The notes under the pieces were generated by a model. That model did not search any database. It was not told the origin of the DNA and saw only the letters and a list, made by a program, of their open reading frames with translations. A stretch of DNA of 64,000 nucleotides from Trichobilharzia regenti (Eukaryota; Platyhelminthes; Trematoda; Strigeidida; Schistosomatidae), in contig OX235270.1 of NCBI GenBank assembly GCA_944472135.2, positions 136,911,632 through 136,975,631 on the forward strand. Direction: 5' to 3'. The position numbers and the translations under genes are program-made. Positions 45,540 to 54,955 of the stretch are shown here, in pieces. Numbering within the stretch: position 1 is the first letter of the stretch; each line of letters begins with the position of its first letter.

Positions 45540-47035
45540 AAAGAAAAAAATTGAGCGAAGAATATCCTTTTCGACAATCTCCTCTTCTGAATTCAATGGA
45601 ATTACAGTTCACTATAGAAGCATAAAATATAATAAGCATAAAAATGAAGTAGCAAACAGAATATCAAATAAAATAAGAGAAATTTCCAAAAAAACTGAGG
45701 ATCACTTACGGAAACAGTGGACTTTGTATGTGACGAACTCATAAAACTAAATATCAGTGTAAGAATTCCTACATCTTTTATGAAATAGCTTCTCATGAAA
45801 TGCACAATTAATGTTCACTGTCTATTTAATAAGGAAATATACAGACAGATCAATGGTCAGACAATGAAATCACCACTAGGATTAATTCTAGACGACATTT
45901 TCCTTGCGAAATCAGAGAACGGGCTTCTGAAAGATGTAACTGATGAACTAGAATTCTAGTGTTGTCGCATGGAGGACACATTTCCGACTGTGAAATATGA
46001 GGAAGAAGCGAAGAACATCCTTGACAAATTTAGTGGTATGCATCGTGCAATAAATGTCGCCATCGAGAAAGAAAGAGACTCTCGTATTTCATTCCTAGAC
46101 ACCTTATGACTAGAAAAGAGGACGACACAATAAGAAGTTTATACCGAAAACCTACATCAACTGCTCAGAATAGCCACTTTTCAGTTTGGTACCTCTCAAA
46201 TACAAACCCGATTGGCTCACTCACAGAGAAAGAGCAATCAGCTCTGATGAATGTCTTAATCAAGAAATTTCTATTATTAAACGGCTAGTAGGTTATCATG
46301 GTTACCTAGAAGAATTCATTGATAAGAATATGAATCAGAAATCAGGGCAAGCGAAATTAACAATAGTTCCAAAAAAGGCCTTTTTCTTACAGCTTGAGTC
46401 CTCAGGTGAACCACCATTGAAAGAATAACGCCACGCTTCGAGGATGCAATAAGACGAGTACTCAGCTATGTTGAAGTATGTTGGGTCTTCAAAACCACCC
46501 GTGTGTAACTTTCTGGAGATAGAGATAAACAACCTGATTTCGTCTTTTCTTTGTGTATCTATCCGTGTGACTGGTTCTGTGGAGTCAGTTACATATGATG
46601 TACAATTAGGCGTGTTTCTCGTTGGATTTCCGAGCATCACCGTGCGTGGTTAATTGAAGTACAATCAAAATCCATTCATAGCGCCATTCTATCTCATCTT
46701 CAGGAGACGGATCATCAAACTGATATTAATGTGCTTTCAAAGTCATTTGCTGCATACCAATTAATCTCAACCCACCTTAGAAGTTCTTCAACTACATATT
46801 TCTGAGGCCACTGGTATCCGCATTAAGAATTTTAAGTTATGTATCCAAGAGAATTTGGTTGAGACACTGTCTTTACCTTGGACATCCAAGTTCTAATGAT
46901 CCTCAAATTGTTGTGGAAATTTCCTTTATTTAATTTGATATTCTATTTGCTACTTCATTTTTATGCTTATAATATTTTATGCTTCTTTAGTGAACTGTAA
47001 TTCCATTGAATTCATCCAACAAGTCGATATTATTT
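45540..47035 (+). mobile_element. PLE-E element, plus strand, decayed
   Basis: Inverted terminal segments of about 100 bp (45588-45690: GAATTCAATGGAATTACAG, AGCATAAAAATGAAGTAGC; and 46915-47015 its complement) flank a PLE gene remnant. Recognisable are an RT block with TMKSPLGL, RMED in place of YVDD, RISFLDT, SLYRKPTSTAQ, and a GIY-YIG region near 46590-46670 where the glycine codon of YIG is TGA. The C-terminal tail follows to 46895. A decayed hammerhead-like motif (GAAAAGGATATTCTTCGC, minus strand) sits at the left end. No clear target duplication found. Confidence 0.85.
45734..46699 (+). repeat. Inverted near-identical block, copy 2
   Basis: See 35458-36425. The two blocks face each other across about 9.3 kb. 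Confidence 0.85.
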
Positions 47036-48044
47036 AGAAAAAAACACGAATATTATTATTGACGAATATTCCAGAATATTTTATGTATATAAACATATAT
47101 ATATATATATATATGTAGGAGATTCTAAAAATAAACTCAAATACTCTTTTTAAACGGACTTCCTCATAAAATCACAGACTTATTTTTAAAAATTCAGTTT
47201 ATACTGACAAAGTCATTGGGACGAATAACAGGGAAGTGCATGTCATGTGTACTTGTTTCGCAAAGAGTGGTACATGAGATGAAATTTCAGTCTGACATGA
47301 CCTGCTCTACACTGTGATCCATAAAAATCTGAATTTTTCATTAGAATTCTCACTATCCCTATCTTAGTCTGTGAATACACCTCCATCTCAAAAGATTCAA
47401 GAGGGAAAGGCTATTCTAGAAATTATACTTATAGGTGGATGAGAACAAACCTGGTAACCGTCAACGATTCTAAGAACAGGCAAACGACATAATCAGTAGA
47501 TTTAGCAACTAGTACAACTTCACTTATACGCTCAACAAAAGGAACCAGATAGTGTTTATGAAATAGAACATCAATAGTTGATTTTAGTTTTGCCCTTAGA
47601 TCTACTTAAATACATTACAAGTGTTACATAAAATGCGTCTTATGATTTATTTTATTGAAATATGTAAACGGAACCAATTGCTTTGAATTTGATTTAGTTG
47701 GAGTGGATGGAGAATTTTATGAAAAATAAAACATTTATCGTTTAGTAATAACATAAAAACTTTAGATTTATTTAACCAGCTCAACTATGAGCTATTTTAA
47801 ATACTCAGTTCTTAGTTGAACTTGTCATGTCATTACTTCCCTTGTAGATCAAGATGAAAATGGGTCATCACAGTTAGTAGGGGTCTTTCAGCTTTTATGT
47901 TCAAAGATTAAGGGATATTATCTGAATCGTACACATTGCAGTGCGACTGTAATATATTTTGAATAAAGAAAGAGCGAACATACTTGCAGGATAATACAAG
48001 CTCGTTTTGTTTCATGGACTCTCTTCAACTACCTACATCCTGGG
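47036..48044. other. Mostly unassigned; (TA)n at 47093-47114
   Basis: Contains a short TA microsatellite; nothing else assigned. Confidence 0.5.
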
Positions 48045-48111
48045 TAAATCAGTTATTGCATGGAGGATTTGATCATGAGCTGACATCAGTTAGAGAACCA
48101 CTGGAAAACCT

Positions 48112-48163
48112 GGAGTACTGGACAGCTGTTTCGTCCTAGTTTGGGACTCCTCAGCAGTACGCA
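48112..48163 (-). ncRNA. Hammerhead ribozyme, SM-alpha-like, core intact
   Basis: Minus strand: GUACUG, CUGAGGA (48148-48154; the variable core position is G), stem-loop II GUCCCAAACUAGGAC, GAAA (48029-type box at 48129-48132), palindrome ACAGCUGU, C, then CAGUAC pairing perfectly with GUACUG. All invariant positions are present. The palindromic stem III predicts dimer or tandem cleavage. Confidence 0.87.
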
Positions 48164-48240
48164 ACCACCGGGATTCGAACCCAGGACCTTCTGGTTACAA
48201 GGCGAGCTCGTAGACCATTGAGCCACTGGGACCCGATCCA
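48164..48240 (-). other. tRNA-like pol III promoter of SM-alpha-like unit
   Basis: A box TGGCTCAATGG (48216-48226) and B box GGTTCGAATCC (48171-48181), both close to consensus, in a tRNA-like fold with CTTGTAACC in the anticodon arm region. Followed directly by the ribozyme, so it is a retroposon promoter. Confidence 0.82.
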
Positions 48241-48829
48241 ATGGTCCTTGAATTCTAACTTCTGCCAGTTCACGACATAGCGCGACCACTTCGCAATGTC
48301 TTCTTCGATGAGTTACTGCCTCATCTTCAACCTGCTGTACCCTACTGGTCACGGCTTCCCACTAGAAACAAAATCCCTACAACAAACCAATACTTAAATC
48401 AGTTATATTACAAATTTCCCAAACATAATTTTTACAATGATTTGAAGTTATAGTTAGAAAGTATGAGCAACATAAACTCAAAGATGATGTAAGAAGATAA
48501 TTATATAGTCTTAAAACAGTAACTATTTATAAAGTAACTAGACAGAGGGGTGGAGTTCTGATTTTTCTTATAAACAAGGATGGGCTAGAAACAAAATACA
48601 AGATAGAACAACGGAGTTAATTTATACATATTGTGGAGGAGAATTCAGAAAGCTAAGGGTGAACAATGAAATGAAATTATAAAGTAGATAAAATAATTTA
48701 ATTTAATTTAGTGGATTTGAACCTTAATAGTGAGTTCAACTCAGTAAGTGAAAATCAAAATCAAGATTGAGTGGAATGTTATGCAACAGAACAAAACGTA
48801 AAAGCACACACAGTTACGGCTACCAGAAC

Positions 48830-49022
48830 GATGGGCTATTAGTCACACTCTCTTTCTGTATGCATAGGTTGGATCGAGATTTTTTGATAGTAATGGCCCC
48901 TGAGAACCGAAGTAACCATGCTCTTTTTTGTGTATTGATTATTTTTAAAACCTGATTAATTTCCACTGTATGTCCCGTGTCAATTAGGTGTCTGGCGATT
49001 GCGCTTGTGAATATTTCGCTGC
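48830..49022 (-). pseudogene. PLE C-terminal fragment
   Basis: The minus-strand frame reads FTSAIARHLIDTGHTVEINQ then LRFSGAITIKKSRSNLCIQK. This is the segment after GIY-YIG in PLE proteins (SAI..HL..TGH.... and LCIQKE). RT and nuclease core absent. Confidence 0.8.
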
Positions 49023-49031
49023 ATTTTGCAG

Positions 49032-49268
49032 TTTGCTACTAATGAACAGGCTTGTGAAAAATTCATAGTTGAACACCGTCAATATTTTCTGTTTAAACCA
49101 AATGCCCATGAATATAAGATGCATCTCATTGAGATACTTATTGAATTAATTTACAGACACTGTACCTCCGATAATTTGGTGAACATATATCCCCAAAAAC
49201 AACTGAATGTGCAGTTGCTTGTGCCTGCCGCTCATTCATTGTCAATTTTAACTGTACTTAGTATAGAG
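49032..49268 (+). CDS. Candidate host exon (HEAT-like, weak TRRAP/Tra1 resemblance)
   Basis: After CATTTTGCAG the plus strand is open for exactly 79 codons (FATNEQACEKFIVEHRQYFL...) up to GAG followed by GTATAAG, so acceptor, donor and a phase-0 length agree. The peptide is helical and amphipathic, including HLIEILIELIYRHCTSDNL. That segment resembles the E(I/L)I.R..TN..LR helix-turn pattern near the N-terminus of TRRAP/Tra1, but this is by memory and short. Schistosome genes often have very long introns, so other exons may lie outside. A decayed PLE ends within about 10 bp upstream, which could mean the acceptor sits at the edge of an insertion or that this is not an exon. Confidence 0.35.
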
Positions 49269-49529
49269 GTATAAGAAAACAGTTTTACTGACTTAAACTA
49301 CGGTGATAACGTTCTTAGATATAAGAAGAGATTTTGGGTAAAGTAGTGGATTATAATTCTATCAGAGAGTAATTTCATTTAAAACAAGACATAAAAGCGA
49401 ACGGTTTTGTTTTCAACTAGATCTTAAAGCTTTAATTATAAAAATTTAACTAATGACAATGAGGTTGTGGACCAGAAATAATTAGAGTTAAATATTTAAC
49501 AATATTTGACAGAAATGACAGTGATACAG

Positions 49530-49655
49530 TATTATTTACTGAGGACATTTCAGACACAACTTATTGCTCATAATCTTAACACGGCACCATGTGATACAAT
49601 TAAGAGAAGTAAATTGTGCCTGAGAAGTCATCAGTACATAACACACCACTATTGA
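49530..49655. repeat. Decayed PLE-D pseudo-LTR foldback
   Basis: ACAGTATTATTTACTGAGGA, ACTTATTGCTCATAATCTTA and TAAATTGTGCCTGAGAAGTC then ATCAGTA recall inverted and direct PLE-D pseudo-LTR parts, heavily mutated. Confidence 0.55.
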
Positions 49656-50226
49656 GTGGAAATTTGGAATTGTTCTATGATGGAATAATGCTTTTCATCG
49701 TTTCAATTACCATAAGCTCTTGATAATTCATATAAAGTTTCTAATTCATTATAAGGCATCTCTCCAATTACAGCTTACTCCTCTATTTTTTTAAGATAAG
49801 ATAAGATAAGCTTTATTCCAAATCAGTACTTGTGATACAAAATGGAATTCTCAGCATTTTACTACAATATTGCATCCAGTTAGTACATTAACAATAAATA
49901 AAGTTCTGCATAGATTAAGGTTATCTCAGTCAGTTTTGACAACAACATATTAGCATGTCGGTAGCAAAGCCAACATTTTAAACAGAGTGTTTGAAGGTGT
50001 TAGAAAAGTAGATACTACTGGCATATTTACTGGCGTAAGCGATAGCAAAATGGACGAGATATACAGAGAGTGAAAGAACGAACAAGAATGTTTTAAGTAG
50101 AGTTTGTAAGGAAGAGAGAAACAAAACAACACATAACAAAAATAAATACAGAAAGAGAGAAAAAAGGTAGAGAGAAAACGTTGTACCTGTAAATGATGTG
50201 GCTTGGAAAGACGAGATCCATTTGTT

Positions 50227-51518
50227 CTACTGACTATTTAATAAGTTAAAGGTTTCACGCCTAATGCTTTCTTTATCGCACAGAACACGAGCTAAGTAGG
50301 GTATGGATGTGTTTTTGTACTCGCTAGTGCGGGCATATAGTTTCCTATATAGGCTTCTGGTTTTCCCTGAAGAGATACATGGGGAGAGTTGTGAATGTAG
50401 AGGGTGTTGTGAGTCAGATAAAATGGATTCTGCCCATTTTTCACATGAGTCCATGTGCCTGTCCACCAGAATATTAACGAGCTGGCTAAGTGGCACACTG
50501 CTTACCCTGCTGACAACCTTTAACATCCTGCGTAATAAGGTATAGTCTTTCTTCAGTAGCCAACCCTGGAAAAACTAAGGGGGAACAATAGAGAATAATA
50601 GGCAGAATACGGGAGTTAACAAATTGTAGGAGTAAGGGTTGGGTTACACCAGAATGTCTTAACTTCTCGATGTAGAAGGTAAGACGGAATATTTTCTTGG
50701 AAATCGTCAAGATATGAGACGACCAGGAAAGATCAGAAGATAGAGTGACGCCTAGGTATTTAACTTCCGACTTGGTTTCAATCTCAGTGCCATCTATGTT
50801 GCACATCTCGTGGGTCCTAACCAGTTTGTTTAGTTCGGATTTGTGCCTAAATGTGAAATTAACTGTTTGGCATTTGCAGGGGTTTAAGGTGAGACCGTTT
50901 TCCTTGGACCATTGACTGATTTCTGATAAGAAGCCATTTAGTTTAGAGCAGTCACTTTGACATTTGACAGGTAAAGATACAGTTAGGTCATCAGCATATT
51001 TGACAAAATTAATGTCATTTGAAGATGGTAGGTCATGTAGAAAGAAAGAAAAGAGAAGTGGGGAGAGTACAGCACCTTGGGGGACACCAGCTTCAGTGAG
51101 CACATCAGAGGAGGATTCGCCTTTGTGTACGGTGTACTGCACTCTGTTTGAAAAGTAGGAATACAACTAGTTAGTGACCCAGGACTCGGTTTGTGTCATG
51201 GAGAGCTTATTTAGCAAGAGACATCAAGGTACAGAGTCGAAAGCAGAAGTGAAGTCAAGAAACGTGCAGCGGACATATTTGGCACCTTTGTCTAATGATG
51301 AGACAATACTGTTGTGTAAGATGGCTGCAGCGTCTAAAGTACTCCTACCCTGTCTGTAGGCAAATTGTTTGGGGTCTTCGAAGCTTTTAAGGGAGGGTTC
51401 AAGTTTAAGAAGTACTAGTTTTTCCATGAGCTTTAGAAATGGGGAAGTGATGGCAATGGGTCTGAACTTTACGTTCTTGCTATTTCCAGATTTAGGGACA
51501 GGGACTATTTTAATGTCT
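50227..51518 (-). pseudogene. LINE reverse transcriptase half
   Basis: Minus strand, one frame: IVPVPKSGNSKNVKFRPIAI at the start, QFAYRQGRSTLDAAAILHN, TFLDFTSAFDSV (first catalytic aspartate), then TGA at about 51222 and TAG near 51172. Next come AGVPQGAVLSPLLFSFFLHD, NFVKYADDLTVSL with the catalytic YADD (about 51005-50990), VKYLGVTLSSDLSWSSHI, and after a frame change near 50500 the C-terminal KTRSLYRKLYARTSEYKN. Two in-frame stops and a C-terminal frameshift disable it; the motifs themselves are intact. CR1/Jockey-type by motif pattern. Confidence 0.9.
51506..51518. repeat. Target-site duplication, left (PLE-D insertion)
   Basis: TATTTTAATGTCT, repeated exactly at 54943-54955. In the LINE reading direction it encodes part of ...KDIK..., duplicated on both sides of the insertion. 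Confidence 0.96.
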
Positions 51519-51753
51519 AATTCCATTATAGATAAGATTTTATTTTGATAAATCGCACAGTGTTTACAGTTATATGAACTGATGACGTTTCGAGCACAAA
51601 CTATTGCTCATAATCATATCAAGTTACTCACACAACTTTGATCTCTCATTTATATACATATGTGGAATGGATTAGATATTGGATTAAAAATCAATGTGAG
51701 ATAATGTACATTCAGAAATAATCGTACGAGTGTTGTTGATCAATTGCAATTAG
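51519..51753 (-). repeat. PLE-D 3' pseudo-LTR
   Basis: From AATTCCATTATAGATAAG to CAATTGCAATTAG. Direct copy at 54481-54715, inverted copy at 54726-54942. Contains the hammerhead-like hairpin at 51576-51622. Confidence 0.93.
51576..51622 (-). ncRNA. Variant hammerhead-like motif in PLE-D pseudo-LTR
   Basis: Minus strand: CUUGAU, AUGAUUAU where the core CUGANGA is expected, stem-loop II GAGCAAUAGUUUGUGCUC with five pairs, GAAA, self-complementary ACGU, C, then AUCAGU, which pairs with CUUGAU at five positions. Position C3 and G8 of the core are not canonical and there is an extra U before stem II. The same variant is present in the other pseudo-LTRs (54538-54584 minus, 54803-54852 plus) and at 44.8 and 10.4 kb, so it is conserved in the family, but activity is doubtful. 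Confidence 0.5.
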
Positions 51754-51990
51754 ATGGGAAAATTGGACGAGTGTTTTTACAGTCATAATAAGCTGCTTGT
51801 TAGAATGTGTTTGAATTGAAATAGAATTTTAAGATTATTTATTATCTTCTTCTGGTTTGACTGATGGCATTAATACGAGTGTTATTGATCTACTATAATC
51901 AGATGGAAGATACGACGAGTGTTTTAATAGTCATAATAAGTTTTTTGTTAGGATGTTGTGATGTGTTTGAATTGAAATAGAATTTTAATA

Positions 51991-54489
51991 TTATTTATTA
52001 CCCTCTTCTGATTTGACCTGCGGTAATAATATCTTCCATATCTCTGGTATTTGCATTGAGTCATTTTTGTTGCATGTGTTGGGTGTGGACTCGATAAATA
52101 AGGATTCCGTAATCAACCTCTCTCTCCACTTAGCTATATTACTTTTTAGAATTTTAACCCTATCCCACCCTATTGTGTGGTTGTTTGTTATTGCATGAAG
52201 TGCAATAGCTGAGCTTTTTTCTAAATTACTTATCTTTTTAGGGTCAACCATTCTTACCTTAGCTAAATTCTTATGTTCTGTTAATCTGACTATCCCTGAC
52301 CTACTAGTTTGACCTATGTAGTTGACCTCACAGTTATTGCAGGGTATTTTGTAAATTATATTATTTTGTTTAATTGGATCCACCGGGTCTTTTAGCCTAC
52401 AGAGCTTGTCTCTGAGTGAGTTTGTAGGTTTGAATGCCACCCTAATTCCTGCTTTATTAAGAATCCTACGTAGGGCCTCAGATGTGCTTTCCTTATATGG
52501 TATAACAGTGGATGACTTATATTCTTTCTTATTTGTGTTATCATTAATAGTTTCACCATTATTTTTATTTTGCTTTTGGTTTTTGGTGATCTTCCTAATG
52601 AATTTTATAGGATAGTTATTCAACACCAACGCTTCTTCTATCTGTTTTATTTCATCATTTAGGTCTTTTTTTGTGCTACTTAGTGCTATGGCTCGATTTG
52701 TTAGACACTTTACTAAGCCTGCCTTAACAGTTAACGGATGAGACGAATTAAAGTCTAAATATCTATTAGAATGCGTTGGTTTTCTATAAACACTAGTGTG
52801 TAGTTTGCCTTCTTCTATTCGTTTTATTTTACAATCTAACATAGCTAATTCTCCTAGTTCATTTTCTGATTCAAATGTGAATTTAATTCCTTCTACTTGT
52901 GAGTTTATATGTGTCAGGAAGCTAGAGATATGTTCTGTTTTTAACACCGTGAAAGTGTCATCCACATATCTCCACCATATTTTTGGAGTGGGGTTAAACG
53001 TATTAAGAGCACTACTTTCCCAGCTGTCCATAAATATGTCTGCTACAATAGGGGATATTGGTGATCCCATTGCTACACCTTCTGTTTGTTTATATATTTT
53101 GCCTTGGAACTTAAAGATGGTAGATGTGAGACATAACTGAATCCCTAACATAATTTGTTCAATGGGCAGCTTTGTCCTATGATTCAGTTCAGGATCCGCA
53201 GTTAGTTCTTTTTTAACTGCTTCTAAGGCCATAATGACTGGTATATTAGTGTAAAGACTAGTTATATCAAAACTAACCATTTTTTCATCATTCTCTAGTT
53301 GAATGTCATTTAGCTTACTTTTCATCTCATATGAATTAGTTAGTCTAGAGTTTGAGCGATTTCTAATGGGACAAAGTATTAGAGCTAAGTGTTTTGATAA
53401 TTCATAAGTGGGAGTATTTCTAAAATCTACTATTGGTCTTATGGGGTAACCTGGTTTATGTATTTTAATAGTACCATATATTCTACTAGTATTATTAGTT
53501 TTAGGCATTAAAGTAAACCATTTAGACTCACCCAGTGACGGCTTCATTCTCCGTATTAATTCCGCTGTAGATTTCTTTACCTTATTCATTATTGTATCTA
53601 CAGGCTTCTTAATTTCCTCATATGGACCCGTTTCAATATGTTCACTGACTTTCTTGATATAGTCAGATTTATTCAGAACTACGGTGGCGTTTCCTTTGTC
53701 CGCTTTTGCGATGACAATATTTTTATCCTGTTTTAGACTAATTAAAGCTTCCCTTTCTGATTTTGTTAAGTTTGATCTTGCCTTCTTTTGATTTTTCAGG
53801 GTTAACGCACATTGTGCTCTAACCTCTTCTGCTGTTGTCTTGTCTATTGAACCTAGTGCTGCTTCTATGTTAGGAATAACGTCCTCTGGTTTTAATTTAT
53901 TAACTGTTACGTTAAAATTTAGTCCTTTCTCAAGTACTTTTATCTCACTAGAGCTTAGTTCTCTTGATGAGAGGTTGATCACCCATTTTGTTCTGTCGAT
54001 AGAGGATGAAGTGTTGACATCAATTTCATTTGTTGTGTTCTTTTCTTCCATTAGTTTGTTGAATTTTTTGATTTGTGTGGTTTTTGATTTTCTTAAGGCT
54101 GATTCTCTAGCTTTTTCGGATGTTTCAACAACGATTACATAATCTTTGTCATTGACCATACATTTGAGTTTCTGTTTGAGTTTTTCGATTTCATTTCGTA
54201 TATTATTTAGTTTCACAGTAACTCGATGTAGTTCTTCTCTTAGACATAATCTACTGAGATGTTCAGCTGCTGATGATATTTTCCTTGAAGCAATTGGAGT
54301 GCGTATGCGTAAATATTTTGGAATTATATGATTTTTTAAACATCTACTATTAAAAATCCGGTGGTTTGTGAATCTTGCTTCTGTTTGACAAAGTCGTGTG
54401 AGTTTATTGATAAGCTTCCTTATAGGAAGACCATATGTATTATTGATATAAGTATAAAACTTGGGCACTGTGGTAGAGTATAATTCCAT
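51991..54489 (-). CDS. PLE-D reverse transcriptase / GIY-YIG protein, intact
   Basis: 832 uninterrupted codons, the usual full PLE length. Residues 1-300: basic, with a coiled-coil-like stretch (LNNIRNEIEKLKQKLK, about 95-115). RT: HKPGYPIRPIVDFRNTPTYE (about 345-364), SFDITSLYTNIPV (about 401-413), EGVAMGSPISPIVADIFMDS (about 466-485), RYVDDTFTV with catalytic YVDD (about 504-512), YRKPTHSNRYLDF (about 570-582). GIY-YIG endonuclease: IIYKIPCNNCEVNYIGQTSR (about 709-728), R..EHK (about 731-736) and catalytic-type glutamate in ITESLFIES (about 792-800). The Met start fits because the first 15 codons (MELYSTTVPKFYTY) also occur at the terminus of other PLE-D copies. The protein would reverse-transcribe element RNA at a nick it makes itself. 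Expression probably starts from the pseudo-LTR. Confidence 0.97.
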   Translation of the reverse strand: MELYSTTVPKFYTYINNTYGLPIRKLINKLTRLCQTEARFTNHRIFNSRCLKNHIIPKYLRIRTPIASRKISSAAEHLSRLCLREELHRVTVKLNNIRNEIEKLKQKLKCMVNDKDYVIVVETSEKARESALRKSKTTQIKKFNKLMEEKNTTNEIDVNTSSSIDRTKWVINLSSRELSSSEIKVLEKGLNFNVTVNKLKPEDVIPNIEAALGSIDKTTAEEVRAQCALTLKNQKKARSNLTKSEREALISLKQDKNIVIAKADKGNATVVLNKSDYIKKVSEHIETGPYEEIKKPVDTIMNKVKKSTAELIRRMKPSLGESKWFTLMPKTNNTSRIYGTIKIHKPGYPIRPIVDFRNTPTYELSKHLALILCPIRNRSNSRLTNSYEMKSKLNDIQLENDEKMVSFDITSLYTNIPVIMALEAVKKELTADPELNHRTKLPIEQIMLGIQLCLTSTIFKFQGKIYKQTEGVAMGSPISPIVADIFMDSWESSALNTFNPTPKIWWRYVDDTFTVLKTEHISSFLTHINSQVEGIKFTFESENELGELAMLDCKIKRIEEGKLHTSVYRKPTHSNRYLDFNSSHPLTVKAGLVKCLTNRAIALSSTKKDLNDEIKQIEEALVLNNYPIKFIRKITKNQKQNKNNGETINDNTNKKEYKSSTVIPYKESTSEALRRILNKAGIRVAFKPTNSLRDKLCRLKDPVDPIKQNNIIYKIPCNNCEVNYIGQTSRSGIVRLTEHKNLAKVRMVDPKKISNLEKSSAIALHAITNNHTIGWDRVKILKSNIAKWRERLITESLFIESTPNTCNKNDSMQIPEIWKILLPQVKSEEGNK

Positions 54490-54942
54490 TATAGATAAGA
54501 TTTTATTTTGATAAATCGCACAGTGTTTACAGTTATATGAACTGATGACGTTTCGAGCACAAACTATTGCTCATAATCATATCAAGTTACTCACACAACT
54601 TTGATCTCTCATTTATATACATATGTGGAATGGATTAGATATTGGATTAAAAATCAATGTGAGATAATGTACATTCAGAAATAATCGTACGAGTGTTGTT
54701 GATCAATTGCAATTAGTTGGGAAAAATCTCACATTGATTTTTAATCCAATATCTAATCCATTCCACATATTTATATAAATGAGAGATCAAAGTTGTGTGA
54801 GTAACTTGATATGATTATGAGCAATAGTTTATGCTCGAAACGTCATCAGTTCATATAACTGTAAACACTGTGCGATTTATCAAAATAAAATCTTATCTAT
54901 AATGGAATTATACTCTACCACAGTGCCCAAGTTTTATACTTA
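54481..54942. repeat. PLE-D 5' end: direct plus inverted pseudo-LTR
   Basis: 54481-54722 repeats the 3' pseudo-LTR in the same orientation. 54726-54942 is its reverse complement, so the two halves form a near-perfect palindrome of about 460 bp with only a few spacer bases. Confidence 0.93.
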
Positions 54943-54955
54943 TATTTTAATGTCT
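54943..54955. repeat. Target-site duplication, right (PLE-D insertion)
   Basis: TATTTTAATGTCT, identical to 51506-51518. Confidence 0.96.

Larger units (their letters stand above)
48045..48406 (-). mobile_element. Complete SM-alpha-like retroposon with 12-bp target duplication
   Basis: TAAATCAGTTAT occurs at 48045-48056 and 48395-48406, bounding a 338-bp unit, close to the known SM-alpha length of about 330 bp. Minus-strand order: head (AGTATTGGTTTGTTGTAGGG), body, tRNA-like pol III promoter, hammerhead, tail (GAACCACTG..., CATGATCAAATCCTCCATG). This gives the reference order against which the permuted and inverted copies elsewhere can be read. Confidence 0.9.
51519..54942 (-). mobile_element. 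PLE-D, complete young insertion
   Basis: 3424 bp between perfect 13-bp target duplications inside a LINE. Minus-strand order: outer pseudo-LTR in inverted orientation (54942-54726), inner pseudo-LTR (54722-54481), the 832-codon gene, an internal 3' region, and the 3' pseudo-LTR (51753-51519). The inner and 3' pseudo-LTRs are identical over at least 230 bp as far as I can read, and the gene has no stops. This is the most intact mobile element in the window. Confidence 0.95.

Noticed and set aside
45588..47015. Inverted ends of PLE-E as DNA transposon terminal repeats
   Set aside because: The interior encodes PLE RT and GIY-YIG remnants and no transposase, so these are PLE pseudo-LTR arms.
48086..48352. 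88-codon minus-strand open frame
   Set aside because: Translation of the SM-alpha-like unit, which is a pol III retroposon.
52796..53140. 114-codon plus-strand open frame, and others at 52013-54331
   Set aside because: Shadows of the intact PLE-D gene on the minus strand.
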